Shown here: positions 24,470 to 36,599 of the stretch, piece by piece
How the letters are laid out: every line of letters begins with the position of its first letter
Position numbering within the stretch: position 1 is the first letter of the stretch
Source: Epiperipatus broadwayi
Lineage: Eukaryota; Onychophora; Udeonychophora; Euonychophora; Peripatidae
Reading direction: 5' to 3'
NCBI GenBank assembly: GCA_028023455.1
Contig: JAQFVV010006425.1
Span: 124,001 to 188,000, forward strand
DNA: 64,000 nucleotides
The notes under the pieces: generated by a model
Database searches by the model: none
Seen by the model: the letters and a program-made list of their open reading frames with translations, nothing else
Told to the model about the DNA's origin: nothing
Made by a program: the position numbers and the translations under genes

Positions 24470-25837
24470 TATAACGTTTTTTGTTTTGCTAGGCCTTTAC
24501 ACGCTAATATAAACTGCGCGTGAGTTGGTCAAGCCATGTCAAAAAAGAAGAAAGTTGTATTTCTATTCTAAAAACACAGCTATTTTTCCTGATCAACTTC
24601 AGCCTATTAATTGTTACGAATTGTGCTATTGACAAAATCAACTTTTAATTTTATTTAATATGGGTGCCAGAATTCCTAAGAATCCGCTGAAATATGTCGC
24701 CAGCACCTCTCGCAAGTTGTAAAACAAAAAAAAAATAAAAAAATTTTTATTATATTTTTTTTTTAAGGGGCGGTAATTCTACCGTAATGAGAATTAATGA
24801 TTTTTATGATTATTAGTCCTGGGCATATTGAAACATATTGGCAAAGGTAACTTACATTTAAATCTTATTACACTAAAAATAAATTTAATAATAAAAAATA
24901 ATAACTATTATTAATAACGCACAAATGAGAATTGATATTAGAAATATTTTTAATTTTGACAAACTAAAATACTTCATGTTAAGTAGCTAATTAATACCTT
25001 GGAGAGAACACATTTAATTCAGGTGGGAAATATCCAGAAAATATAAATATCAGTTAAAATAAACAAAAAGTTCTTGGTTAAATAAGAGTCTCTCATATAG
25101 AAAAATTAAAATCACTATCGGGATTCTTTTATACGTATATTTTTACGAGTAGTTTTAAATAGTTAACTTTGTCACAATCAGGATAATTATTCTTACTGGT
25201 AAGTTTCATGAATTCAGTAGTAGATAACTATGCATAGTTTTTTGGTTATAATGAGCTCGGCCTTTTGGTTATTGCTTGATCTTGTGGTCCATTTCCCAGT
25301 CAGTCACGAAGGCTTTTCCTGGTGTACATCATTAGGTCCGATGTCTTCAGAAGCTCCGGTTCACTGCGACATGCCGAATTCCTTCAGCGAAGAGCGATCT
25401 TGGATATATTAATGTTATCCAAGACCAACTAGAGAAACAAAACGAACAAGATGTTCCTTCAACCGGATCCCTCCTTTTTATATCCAGTTTTTAGGACTTC
25501 AGCGCATGCTAGTACCATGCCTTCTTAATCTTATCCAGTCTTTATAAATTTTATGTAATAAAGTCTTTATTTTCTTCAAGTTTTCGGCCATCTTTAATTA
25601 ATTTGAGTATTTCTACTTTCAGCTTATCTTTTTTACTTGCTTTTGGAATTCTTTTGTTCTCTCCAATTACTTTTATTACTAATCACATAAAAAAAAAATA
25701 AGAAGAATAATTCAACCCTCATTGTACGTTTTTTTTTTAAAAATAAATTACTCAACAAAATTTTAAATCCACTTTTATCTTTAAGTTTTTTTTACCCAAT
25801 GCCAATATATTTGTAACGTATATAAATAAACGTTACA
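24470..25837 (-). repeat. LTR copy 2 (shared middle LTR)
   Basis: The middle LTR of the tandem structure, flanked on both sides by internal regions. The plus-strand frame 25230-25412 lies inside it, is antisense to the inferred orientation and is not conserved in length between copies, so it is not called a gene. Confidence 0.85.
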
Positions 25838-26583
25838 ATACCACCAGTGCCAGGAGATGAGAATAAAATAGGGGTTTACACTAATTTTATTCTTAAGTTT
25901 TTAAATTCATATTCGTATTTTTTTTTTCTGTAGTAGCGTGCTGATATATTGTGTAGACTCATTCACAAGCGACATTCAGCTTTAACGCCCACTTTTAGGT
26001 CTAACATGGCGGGAATGGAAAATATTTCAACATTCATCTGTGTCCTATCTGCTTTAGTGTAATATTAACGATAAGAAGCCCAAGTTATAAGCACAAACGA
26101 GCATTGCTCATCGTTCTGAGTCTTACAGGCTAGTGGCAACTTGGTCCAACTTGATCTGCCTTCCCCTTTATTGGGATCTCTGCTAGAAATAGTCTGACAA
26201 GCATTTAAAGATGGTCTTATGTTCATATACTGCGGATAAGGACTTGGGGCTATGTTATTCCCCTCTTCAGTAACCGCCTACCCGGTCAAATACTTGTGAC
26301 TTATGTCTACATCAGCCACGATCGTATGTTTAGACATATATAAAAAAAATATACATACATATTTTTTCTTTCTGGAAGTCATATTAAAAAAATATCTTCT
26401 TTCATATTTTAATAATCAGGGTTTAATTAGTTAGTTTTTTTTTATAATTTTTTTCTTTTTTCAAAAAAATCATAATTTATTTTCAGGCTGTGAGTTTCTT
26501 TGAGTCATCATTGTAATGTTCTTTATCATTACAACTCATCTCAGGTTGTAGTTGTTAAATCGAAGCCCGAGTTGGGTTGCCAT
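25838..26583 (-). repeat. Internal region 2 of the tandem LTR element
   Basis: A 746-bp copy of internal region 1 with scattered substitutions. The frame homologous to 23951-24268 is broken by a TAG codon. It ends with the second primer-site-like sequence at 26565-26582. Confidence 0.85.
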
Positions 26584-27935
26584 TATAACGTTTTTCGTTT
26601 TGCTAGGCCTTTACACGCTAATATAAACTGCGCGTGAGTTGGTCAAGCTATGTCAAAAAAAAAGAAAGTTGTATTTCTATTCTAAAAACACAGCTATTTT
26701 TCCTGATCAACTTCAGCCTATTAATTGTTACGAATTGTGCTATTGACAAAACCAACTTTTAATTTTATTTCCTAAGAATCCACTGAAATATGTCGCCAGC
26801 ACTTCTCGCAAGTTGTAAAACAAAAAAAAAATCAAAAGATTTTTATTATTTTTTTTTTAAGGGGCGGTAATTCTACCGTAATGAGAATTAATGATTTTTA
26901 TGATTATTAGTCCTGGGCGTATTGAAACATATTGGCAAAGGTAACTTACGTTTAAATCTTATTACACTAAAAATAAATTTAATAATAAAAAATAATAACT
27001 ATTATTAATAACGCAAAAATGAGAATTGATATTAGAAATATTTTTAATTTTGACAAACTAAAATACTTCATGTTAAGTAGCTAATTAATACCTTGGAGAG
27101 AACACAATTAATTCAGGTGGGAAATATCCAGAAAATATAAATGTCAGTTAAAATAAACAAAAAGTTCTTGGTTAAATAAGAGTCTCTCATATAGAAAAAT
27201 TAAAGTCACTATCGGGATTCTTTTATACGTATATTTTTACGAGTAGTTTTAAATAGTTAACTTTGTCACAATCAGGATAATTATTCTTACCGGTAAGTTT
27301 CATGAATTCAGTAGTAGATAACTATGCATAGTTTTTTCGTTATAATGAGCTCGGTCTTTTGGTTATTGCTTGATCTTGTGGTCCATTTCCCCAGTTGGTC
27401 ACGAAGGCTTTTCCTGGTGTACATCATTAGGTCCGATGTCTTCAGAAGCTCCGGTTCACTGCGAGATGCCGAATTCCTTCAGCGAAGAGCGATCTTGGAT
27501 ATATTAATGTTATCCAAGACCAACTAGAGAAACAAAATGAACAAGACGTTCCTTCAACCGGATCCCTCCTTTTTATATCCAGTTTTTAGGACTTCTGCAC
27601 ATGCTAGTACCATGCCTTTTTAATCTTATCCAGTCTTTATAAATTTTATGTAATAAAGTCTTTATTTTCTTCAAGTTTTCGGCCATCTTTAATTAATTTG
27701 AGTATTTCTACTTTCAGCTTATCTTTTTTACTTGCTTTTGGAATTCTTTTGTTCTCTCCAATTACTTTTATTACTAATCACATAAAAAAAAATAAGAAGA
27801 ATAATTCAACCCTCATTGTACATTTTTTTTTTTTAAAAAAAAAATTACTCAACAAAATTTTAAATCCACTTTTATCTTTTAGGTTTTTTTTACCCAATGC
27901 CAATATATTTGTAACGTATATAAATAAACATTACA
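26584..27935 (-). repeat. LTR copy 3 (5' LTR in the inferred orientation)
   Basis: Collinear with the other LTRs but lacking about 18 bp around GGGTGCCAGAATT (near 26770). It ends at TTACA immediately before the right (AT)n flank. The frames at 27324-27527 and 27698-27961 are inside or across the LTR edge and are not considered genes. Confidence 0.85.
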
Positions 27936-27954
27936 ATATATATATATATATATA

Positions 27955-28681
27955 TCACTAGATGGAACTTTACCAATAGCTCACTAATAAGCTTTGTTTA
28001 CATAAATGGTGAGAGAGATAGAATTCAATATCTCTTTTGTTTTCTCCAACCTTCAGACCATGGTTTTGAGCTAGTTGGCCTACATCAGTAAAGGGTAGGA
28101 GGACTAGAAACTAGATCTAAATACCAACTCTACAATCTGCATTTATGAAACACACTTCTATCAGCTTGAGAGCATGAATTTTTCAGATACATAAATATCT
28201 TTAAATCCAGTCAAACAAACAAGATAGCTATAAGGGTCTGAATTCAGTTCAGTTTCACCATATAGTAAAAGCCTCTGCAATCTATATCATTGCAAAAACA
28301 TTCAAGGGCACATTTATGATAAACAAAACAAGTTATAAATTCATGATAAACAAAACAAGTTGCTTTTACTATATGGTGAAACTGAACTGAATCCAGACCC
28401 ATATAGCTATCTAGTTTGTTTGGCTGGATTTGAAGATATTTACATATCTGAAAAATTCATGCTTTCGAACTGATAGAAACATGTTTCTTCAATGCTGATT
28501 GTAGAGTTGGTATTTAGATCTAGTTTCTAGTCTTCCTACCCTTTACTAATGTGGGCCAACTAGCTTGAAACCATGGTCTGAAGGTTGGAGACAACAAAAG
28601 AGATATTGAATCCTATCTCTCTTAGTGTTTATGTAAACAAAGCTTGTTAGTGAGCTATTGGTAAAGATCCATCTAGTGATC
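27955..28681. mobile_element. FB-family palindrome, ~727 bp, with clean terminal inverted repeats
   Basis: The left end CACTAGATGGAACTTTACC and right end GGTAAAGATCCATCTAGTG are inverted. The arms continue as reverse complements for about 350 bp each, including ACCATATAGTAAAAGC and its inverse. The centre (about 28290-28360) contains ATGATAAACAAAACAAGTT twice. The element abuts the (AT)n tract that also bounds the tandem LTR element. It encodes nothing and belongs to the FB family seen at 11.8 and 38.3 kb. Confidence 0.85.
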
Positions 28682-28734
28682 ATAAAATGCAAGCTAAGAG
28701 CAAGTTACAAAATTTATAACTTGTTTTGTTTATC

Positions 28735-28752
28735 ATATATATATATATATGA
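28735..28752. repeat. Short (AT)n tract between FB copies
   Basis: Alternating AT separates the palindrome from the next FB-type copy. A similar tract at about 29268-29284 closes that copy. Confidence 0.8.
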
Positions 28753-28755
28753 AAA

Positions 28756-29268
28756 ACAAAAAAGCACAAGTTAAAACTTGCTGATGCTTGTATTTATGAC
28801 AATAGGTGGTGTTCTACCAAAAACACCATCAAGCGTAGTTTTTTGTTTACATAAACGTCAGAGCAAGCATTCACTATCTCTAACTTTAATTTCCACCTTC
28901 AGATCATGATTTCAAGCTATTTTCTATTGTCAGTGAAGGACAGGAATAAGAAAATAGATCTAAAATCAAACTCTGAGCATTTATGAAACGGTTTCTATTC
29001 AGCTTGCAAGTGTGAATCTTTTAGACACATAATGTCTTCAAACTCAGCTTAGCAAGCCAGATAGCTACATGGGTCTGATCTCAGTTCAGCATCACCATAT
29101 AGTAGAAGCCTCTGCAATATGTATCATTGCAAGAAAAACCTCAAAGTTATATTTATGAAAAAAAACACAAGTTAAAACTTGCTGATGCTTGTATTTATGA
29201 CAATAGATGGCGTTTTACCAAAAACATCATCAAGCATAGTTTTTTGTTTATATAAACATCAGAGAAAA
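28756..29268. repeat. FB-like repeat, one and a quarter tandem units
   Basis: ACAAGTTAAAACTTGCTGAT, followed by GCTTGTATTTATGACAATAG, starts at about 28772 and restarts at about 29168, a period of about 396 bp. The second copy is cut off by the (AT)n at about 29268. The internal blocks match the left half of the palindrome at 27955-28681 loosely (CATATAGTAGAAGCCTCTGC against CATATAGTAAAAGCCTCTGC). Confidence 0.8.
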
Positions 29269-29384
29269 CATATATATATATATATCAGGGATGAAGCATC
29301 CATGTATTGAACAAAATGAGTGCATCCACAGAAAAATTCTCTAAAACTTTCAAAAGTTTTAATTAAAATTCAATTTTAAAAAAT

Positions 29385-29575
29385 TACTTTCAATTTTTTT
29401 TACAACAATTGAATTGTAAAATATATGTAGGGAATGGAAATAAACTCAACTATCTCATTCTTGCATTCTCATTGATTATAAGAAGGTCAAACAATGCTAA
29501 GATCTAATTTACAGTTAAAACTTTTAAGAATATTAAAAGGATTTGGAAGATAAAAATATATTGATAATGTATTAT
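29385..29575 (+). repeat. Dispersed repeat, copy with ~50-bp insertion
   Basis: ACTTTCAATTTTTTTTACA, then TATATGTAGGGAATGG and later AACTTTTAAGAATATTAAAAGG, match 32758-32905 in the same order. This copy has about 50 extra bases (from about 29475). The two copies lie in direct orientation about 3.4 kb apart. Confidence 0.7.
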
Positions 29576-29579
29576 CTAT

Positions 29580-29755
29580 TGTGCCAGTCAAAACATGCTT
29601 ATCCATCTAACATGAGCTGGAACTCACAAAATGTACTTCAAACCCAGTCAAGCCCGAGATTTAGGTCAGGGACCAGCCTGGATTCGAACCCACTCTCCAA
29701 GCACCAGATCTAACACCCAATGGATAACATAACAATGGTAGCACACGAGATTTAA
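29580..29755 (-). mobile_element. tRNA-derived SINE, minus strand
   Basis: On the minus strand GAGTGGGTTCGAATCCAGGC contains a perfect Pol III B box (GGTTCGAATCC, plus coordinates about 29680-29690). About 35 bp upstream, TTATCCATTGGGTGTTAG is a weak A-box-like block. Downstream sequence (GGTCCCTGACCTAAATCTCG onward) is unrelated to tRNA, as in the body of a SINE. The region is richer in G and C than the flanks. It differs from the tRNA-Gly-type family at 8.5, 10.8 and 13.4 kb. Confidence 0.65.
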
Positions 29756-29759
29756 TTCT

Positions 29760-31450
29760 TCATCTGGCCCACTAGCAAATCGGAGAAAACAATAAGACTC
29801 ATGGACTTAAACATATATATAAACAACTTAAATACTAGACATTCCACAGATAAAATCTAACATATTTAAATAATAGGGGCTTTACTAATGAATACTTATG
29901 GGCAATTAGTGAATTGGATTGATTTAATAATGAGACAGAAACTGATATATGATGAATTAAAATATATTTATTGACAATTGTTGTTGGCAAATGCACACAG
30001 GCATTTCATTTATAAAGTAACATTCTCTAGACTATTTGAACAATAATTGATGTTGGCAAATAGGTTTGTGGCTATGATTCAATGGAGCCAAATATCCTGC
30101 TATACAACTAATCACTACATTAACTTATTTGTTATGTCCTTTTATAATCAGTTCGAGTGGCTCTTTTACATAAAATCAAACCAAGTCTGGAGTGAAACTT
30201 AATACATCTGACTATAATCAATTTATATATTAATTATGGGTTTATAAAGCATCCCAGATAGCTTAAGATCGAACGGGTTTTCAAGAATGCTTCGGTTCAA
30301 TGCCGAAGATTGCATATTAGGGAGGAAAGAGTTGGCTATAACGATTTTACTAATATGCTAGGCACAAGTAAAGTATAATAATAAAGTGGCTCTGTGGATG
30401 GAAGAATAGTTTTAGGGTTTTTGTGACAAACAATGGTTTACCCAATAACCAGTCATCATGCTGCTAATGGGGAACCTTTATTTGGTTCAGAGGCGGGGGA
30501 CTTATGTGCTAATTTGGCCCGTAGCTCAGACTTCGCTACTGCACTACCCATAAGAGAAGATGGGCTGGACTTACTGTGGCTCCATTTTATATATCTATCA
30601 AAAAGAACAGCACAACGAGAAAATATTAATAAATCCCACATCCTCCAAGCCGAAGGATATTATAAATTAAAGATCATATATTAAATGAACACTAGATCAT
30701 CAGCTTGATCAAAAGAGCCAACTCTTCTGTAGCATGAGAAATACGATATGCTACTGACAGGAATATATAGATACAAATTTTACTTTATCCCATTCAATCT
30801 TTTTAGTTATCTATAACTACTAAACTTTTAAAAGGGGGAAAAGTATATTTAATAGGGGACTTACAAATACTTAACTAAAAAAATATACTTATGATTGCAC
30901 TCCAGGCTAGTTTAATCTTTAGTAACATAATAAATAAAGGTTGAAAAGCCACATTTTATATTTATATTAATTAATTTACTAAATGACAAAAATATGAATT
31001 TGGGTTTCGAAACAGCGCATGAAATGACGCTATATAAATAATAATATGGAGAATTTAAATGATATCTTTTTAAAAAAACATATTGGTAATTAAATGCACG
31101 CTGTTTCGAAACATAGGCATAATCAACAATAATTAAAAATAAGCAAAATATAACTGCAGTGATTAAATTATATAGCAAAATATTAATTAACAAAGAAATT
31201 TAGCAAAAATATTTCATTTATAGATTTCAAATACGATTTAGACAGAGTTTACAATATTGAATTAATAAAGAAATTTGCAAAAGTATTTCATTTTAGAGAA
31301 TTTACAATATTATTTGGAAAATAATTTAGAAAGAAATTACAATAATATGGTTAGCTAACCTGTATTTTAAAGAAATAATGATCATTTTTGAAATTCACAG
31401 AGAGCTCTGCTATTTTAGTAATATTAAAACAGTTCTCCTATAGATGGACT
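29760..31450. other. Unrecognised stretch with a GC-richer island at 30.27-30.66 kb
   Basis: About 30270-30660 has clearly higher G+C and overlapping open frames on both strands (30433-30684 plus, 30456-30641 minus). Neither has a recognisable domain or a splice context, so the coding strand cannot be chosen. Around 31005-31111 an inverted pair TTTCGAAACAGCG / CGCTGTTTCGAAA lies about 75 bp apart. The island may be part of a decayed transposon. Confidence 0.35.
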
Positions 31451-31466
31451 GGAGATATTCGAACTG

Positions 31467-31610
31467 GAACGAAGGTGAGTTCTTTGGCGGCTTATGGCAT
31501 GTTCTTATTCAGTTGCGAGACGATTTAAAATGGTGTTGGAACGATGGCAAGTCCCTTTTAGTGGCTTATGACATCTTTTATTTGGTGTAAGCTTGTTGGT
31601 TGTTGCTTCG
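31467..31610 (+). repeat. Diverged tandem duplication, ~72-bp period
   Basis: GAACGAAGGTGAGTTCTTTG with GGCGGCTTATGGCATGTTC (from 31467) is followed about 72 bp later by GAACGATGGCAAGTCCCTTT with AGTGGCTTATGACATCTTT. The spacing of blocks is kept while many bases differ, so the duplication is old. Confidence 0.6.
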
Positions 31611-31619
31611 GCAATTGAT

Positions 31620-32640
31620 GGATTGAACTCGGCATTCCATCACGGGAATTGCAGCATTTCTTGCCTGACTTTAGCCAGACATGGTAAAATTAAACAATTT
31701 TGACTTGGATAGTAATAGCTCTTCAACAGCAAGATGGAGTCTATCTTCCCGCTTAAAATAAGGCCTATTTATCCATTTCCACTAAACCTTAACACCTTTT
31801 TGGAATTTCATTAGCCTCGGGACCAATCGACTTTTAATTAAATAAAATAATATAATCCAATTTCTGCAACAGATAACGTCTCCGAGGTGTTATATTTAAT
31901 TTACTTTAAAAAATTATTAAAACATATAAATTATATAATTTGATTCAGTTTCATTAATTAAATTCCTTTTTAGGTGTTATAGAATGTTAAGGCCTAGCAG
32001 AAAGAACGGTATTCTGATTTAATGATAAAGTCTTTTGTGCAAACAAAAATCAATCAGTAAACTAGATTTTACTTTTTACCCGGGTGCGTCACTAATTGAT
32101 TTCTTGTTTACACAAAATTCTCATTTTTAATTATAAACGGATTTTTATTTTACTGAAATAAATAACTTTTAACATATTTGTTTTTACCAAATTATTTGTT
32201 TAAAAAAAAGCAAATTTAAAGAAAATACTTTAGTTTCAATTATATATGTAAAACATTAAATCAGAAAGCCGTTAAATATATTTTAAAGAAAACATTTTAC
32301 ATTATAGTATATCTTTTTTATTTTAACTTAAATATATATATATAAATCATTTTGCCGCTATTCCAAGGTTTAACTTATCCATCCACATACGAATATTATA
32401 GCAAATATAATTAAAAAATTGACTGAAAATTTATAAAACATTTTATAATAATTTATGAGCATTTCTCCGCTATAATTTTATCAAACCTGTCTAATTATAG
32501 TGTGTTTTCGTAAGTAAATGGATGATGCCATTCAAGCGGCCATTGTAGCAAAGTTTTCTAGCTCGACTTATATATAACATTTTTACATATGACATTTCTA
32601 CATTTAAGATAGGTTCGAAACTAGTTCAGACGAGTAGGTC
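31620..32640. other. Unrecognised AT-rich stretch
   Basis: No gene recognised. GGCCTAGCAGAAAGAACG at about 31992 resembles, on the opposite strand, the GCTAGGCC end block of the LTRs at 22-28 kb, so a related LTR remnant is possible. The similarity is short. Confidence 0.3.
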
Positions 32641-32651
32641 ATTAGGTTGAT

Positions 32652-32686
32652 GGTGAAACGGAAAGGGATTGGAGGTTTCCGTTTCA
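32652..32686. repeat. Perfect 12-bp stem hairpin GTGAAACGGAAA / TTTCCGTTTCAC
   Basis: The two 12-mers are exact reverse complements separated by about 11 bases. The outer GTGAAAC...GTTTCAC is shared with hairpins at 16346-16382 and 45228-45264, both in LTR-like sequence. Confidence 0.75.
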
Positions 32687-32757
32687 CTATATTTAAACTA
32701 ATCACAATCTGATTAGAATCAGTAATTCAAATTCATTAATCTTTGAATGGAATTACC

Positions 32758-32905
32758 GTTGACTTTCAATTTTTTTTACCAACAGTTGAATTGTTTTTAT
32801 ATATGTAGGGATTGGGAATGAACTTGGATAACTCGTTCTTGCATTAAACTTTTAAGAATGTTAAAAGGATTTAGAAGATAAAAATATATTGCAATATATT
32901 CTCTG
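32758..32905 (+). repeat. Dispersed repeat, copy without the ~50-bp insertion
   Basis: This is the shorter partner of 29385-29575. The shared blocks are CTTTCAATTTTTTTTACCAA, TATATGTAGGGATTGG and AAACTTTTAAGAATGTTAAA. Confidence 0.7.
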
Positions 32906-33055
32906 ATTTACAGATAAGAGAGTTTCATATTATTTGAGATGTGTGTAATATATATATATTAGGTGTTATTACATAAAAATTGTTGCGGCAAGTGAAATAA
33001 AAACATTATAAAAAAGAAGTGAGCTTCAATTCCTAAAAAAGTTACGCTTCATCAC

Positions 33056-33081
33056 TGATATATATATATATATGTATGTGC

Positions 33082-33112
<31 letters not shown>
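33056..33112. repeat. (AT)n microsatellite
   Basis: Two alternating AT runs are separated by GTATGTGCATG. They form the right flank of the possible TIR-bounded segment. Confidence 0.9.
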
Positions 33113-34560
33113 ACAAATAGAATCAATGAGGATATAAATTCCACAACACACAAAATAATTGAAATATATATATGTTTTATAATAAAAATAGTAGGGAAAG
33201 AAAAATTTTATATAAATGTCTAATCAAATAATTATTTGCTAGAAATTCATTGGATCTATATAGGTTGACCTTTGATCCATTAAACTTTTACTTATTATAC
33301 TCATATCATATAGATATTAAATTTATTCATCTCACATTCAAAACTCACATCACTGGCTAATTAAAAATGCTCACAATATTTCTCAATGCTCTCCAATTTG
33401 TACTAAGAAGTTCTCTGTAGGATATATTTTTCATTGAAATTAAACTTTATGATTTACACTGATTGTTTTTATTAAACAATATAAGAGAGGATAATATTTA
33501 ACAAAGATGGAAAAATTCTTCAATAAGAATGGCATTTTTTTTTTACATTTTTGAATGTTTAATAATTACAGTCACTTTTGGAACTGTTCTTAGTGGGAGC
33601 TACACAAAGAATCAAATATCAAAGCCTTTTTGACCAACCAGGAAAATCAGTGTTAACATTCGTTTTTGACTAGTATCATTCAAAAAAGATAAAATACCCT
33701 AATATTGATACATACAATATAATTATACATTATTAATATAAAAGCTATAAAAATATCAATATAAACCAATATTTATATTTTTGTTGTGAGCTGCATAGTA
33801 GATTTGTGCACATAGTTTGACCACTAGTGAAGTATAGTAAAAATATTTACATAATTGTCAGAAAGTCATAAAGCATAGAATTAATTTGTTATTTTAAATT
33901 GTGTTGGTTTTTAATCAGAGTATTTCATTACTGACAATCACTTGCCATGCAATAAAAGTAAAAAACTAAATAAATTATATATATATATATGTTTTCTATT
34001 TATTGAAAGTGATAAATAAAATGATTAAAAATTATGGAATTAAAACTTAAAACAATTCAGAAAATTTAATCTTCTGAACATAAAATTTTAATTTTCCTTA
34101 CCATTATTGAAACTCTAATATTTATAATTTGATATTTAAAAAATGCAAAAGTGAATTTGAAACTCTATTATGAAAAAAAAAATTTAAATCATCTTAAAAC
34201 ATATCTTGTTAGAATCTGTCTTCTTTTCATTTTTGCAAAATAATATGTAAATTAATTTGGGTAAAACATACTTCATGGATTAATTTACATAGTTTTTACA
34301 AAACTTATAATTTCATTCTTTTTTTTTTGTAAGGCTTTAGTTCTTCTTGTTTAGGAGTTAAAACAGCTATACTTGTTTAGTAATTGGTAGGTGTTATGCT
34401 TAAATAGTAAACAAATCTATAAAATATAAAGTTTCAATAAAATTTGTTTCTTGAAAAATTGTATGTATGAATATATTAGTTTTTTATTAGTATGTTTTTT
34501 TTTGTTTTTGAAACTATAGTTTATAAATAAAATATGATGGTGGTCTGAAATACAATAATA
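33113..34560. other. AT-rich non-coding stretch, nothing recognised
   Basis: No gene or repeat boundary recognised apart from a short (AT)n at about 33976-33991. Confidence 0.5.
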
Positions 34561-34564
34561 TATT

Positions 34565-34790
34565 GGTCAAACAAGCTCTTAATTGATAAGGGCAGTATGA
34601 GAAAATATTTAAAATCTCTATTGGTCTGAAAATGGGAAGGTTCTGGATAGAGATTTTAAATATTTTTTCATACCATAACTTATCAATTAAGAGCTTATTT
34701 GAGCTATTGGTATGCTCTCTGTATTACATTTTTGTAAATACAAGCTTATAAAAGTAATGTCACATTATATATGACTTGCTTTATTGATTA
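34565..34790. repeat. Short FB-family palindrome
   Basis: CAAGCTCTTAATTGATAAGG on the left is matched in inverse by CTTATCAATTAAGAGCTTAT on the right, and both arms contain GAAAATATTTAAAATCTCTA or its inverse. The right arm runs on into CAAGCTTATAAAAGTAATGT, the edge of the FB unit seen at 11.8 kb. Most of the FB unit's centre is missing. Confidence 0.8.
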
Positions 34791-34799
34791 TTATATTAT

Positions 34800-36590
34800 A
34801 TTGGCTAAATTACAAAATAACTCAATATTATTGTAATTAAACTGCGCTTTACGCAAAAAAGTGAAGGTTGTCTAAAATATTATTAAAGATTTATATGGCT
34901 TAGTGCAGTTTAATTACTTACTACTCAAAGGTGAAGTAGAAAACTAGTATTTTATCTCAATATTATTGATAGAATAAAAATATGTGCAACTAAATAAGAG
35001 CTTTTGTTATTGAAAGTTTCTCAATATAAAGTTAGAGCTTTTAAAAAATAAGCACAGGCACAATTGTATAAAACAAATTTTAATAATTAGCCTTAAATTA
35101 ATGTATTGACGATTTTTAAGAATGGAAGATATTACAATGAGCGTTTAATAAATTTATAATTAGTCTTTAAAGAAACTTGATCAATGTATTTACTACTTTT
35201 TTCTGGTTTGGATGTCTTTCCCCCAAAAACAAACTTTTTTAGCCAAACATTTTTTCTCTGGAAGACACGTTTGATGCAGAGTCACCAAACTAATCATAAA
35301 TCTTGATGACTTTTTAGATATCAATGCCACACTCTATTCAAACCTGGAACAGTGTGCATCTGATAAATTTCCCCATTTCATATATCTACAGTGCAAAAAT
35401 AGCTTTAAAATGATTACAATTATTACTTGTATTATAATTATTTACACTGTTTTAATGGTTATCTTGTAGGAGAGATAACATCTAATCTATGGCATTAGAA
35501 GGATTTTTAAACCAGAATTTTTTAAATCCTTTATACTCTCATTGTAGACACTGGGATCGTTGATCACAGGTATCTAAACCTACAGTTCAATGGTTTGAAT
35601 TTTTTTCTCCACACCTATTTCAACATGCTCATGCACTGATTTGAGCAGTATCATAGTTATAAATATCAGATTATTAAACTTGTCTCTCTTAATATTTTAT
35701 TATTAAGTACTCAGACATTTGTCAAAAAAATAGAGAAAATTAAAGAGTCAAAATTGTCGCAATTATGATTACACAAAAATACAATACCATTATCATAATT
35801 AGTGCACAAAGGTGACCAATGGATTAATAGGCTTATGCTTCATGTTCTATGCTATGTCTGATGACAGTATAAAATAGATGAAAAAAGTCTGTTTGCATTA
35901 GAAACAACATGTAGTCTTTGAAGCATTACCATTTACCCTTTAAGATAACAGGAAGTACACTTGTTCAATCATAGTTAATTTTATTTTTTGCAACTCATTC
36001 CACTATCTACCACCAGGGTGTTCATTGCTTTCCTCTCTATTGGTAAACTGAGTAAAATAATTCAAATAAACTTTCTATTTCCATATAGGTGCCACTTCCT
36101 GTAAAAATAAATAATCAAATGGTTTATGGCTTGGGAGCCCATAAAAAGTCCAAACACCGGAAGTGACAAAGATAGAGTTACAATCTGTGGTCATTGAGCT
36201 CTAAAATTAATCATACTTCATTTGTACTAAACCAGATAGGGCATGACTTCTAATATTCGAACATTACATATTCTTCTAATATATTTCAAAATATTTTGAT
36301 TATTTAATTTATTCACAATTATGTATAATAATTGTGAGCAGTTAGTTGCCTGCTATTGAGTCTATGAATATAGTCATCTTTCTTTTGTATTTATTATATA
36401 TGCAAAATCTTTAATCTCTAGCTTATTCAGATCAACAATTTTACCAAATGGTGCAGAATGTAATACAATTCATTTTTTGCCCAAAGCCAATTTATATATC
36501 CATAAGAAGAAAAAAACTTTTTGAAATGTAAACAAATGATAATGACAGTAATTATTAATTTTAATATTGATATATTGTTACATTTTCATT
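34800..36590. other. AT-rich non-coding stretch
   Basis: A small inverted pair GTAATTAAACTGC / GCAGTTTAATTAC lies at about 34834 and 34905. A canonical ETS-type motif ACCGGAAGTG occurs at about 36156 but has no other promoter signal with it. No gene recognised. Confidence 0.45.
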
Positions 36591-36599
36591 TACCATTGT

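Larger units (their letters stand above)
22355..27935 (-). mobile_element. Tandem LTR retrotransposon: LTR-int-LTR-int-LTR
   Basis: A ~2115-bp unit is repeated: TTGCTAGGCC occurs at 22371, 24486 and 26600. The third copy stops after ~1350 bp at TTACA, exactly where copies 1 and 2 pass from LTR into the internal region. The whole is therefore three LTRs (about 1369, 1368 and 1352 bp) and two internal regions (746 bp each). On the minus strand the LTR starts TGTAACG and ends CGTTATA, a 7-bp near-perfect inverted repeat. One base later comes TGGCGACCC, typical of a tRNA primer site. No Gag or Pol domains are present, so it is non-autonomous. Copies differ only at scattered sites by eye, suggesting recent origin. 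Orientation is inferred from the primer site and the internal frame. No clear polypurine tract was seen. Confidence 0.88.
29285..33068. mobile_element. Possible TIR-bounded segment set in (TA)n
   Basis: The left end reads CAGGGATGAAGC directly after an (AT)n tract. The right end reads GCTTCATCACTG directly before an (AT)n tract. These are inverted repeats matching at 11 of 12 positions, and the start CAG with flanking TA resembles Tc1/mariner-type ends. The match does not extend far inward and no transposase is seen, so the call is tentative. Inside lie a tRNA-like SINE, a diverged 72-bp tandem duplication and two copies of a ~150-200 bp repeat. Confidence 0.3.

Noticed and set aside
25230-27527. 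Similar short ORFs at 25230-25412 and 27324-27527
   Set aside because: They are equivalent positions in LTR copies 2 and 3, shift frame between copies, and oppose the inferred orientation.
36150-36170. Canonical ETS motif ACCGGAAGTG as a promoter
   Set aside because: A single motif without initiator, transcript or coding context is expected by chance in a window this size.
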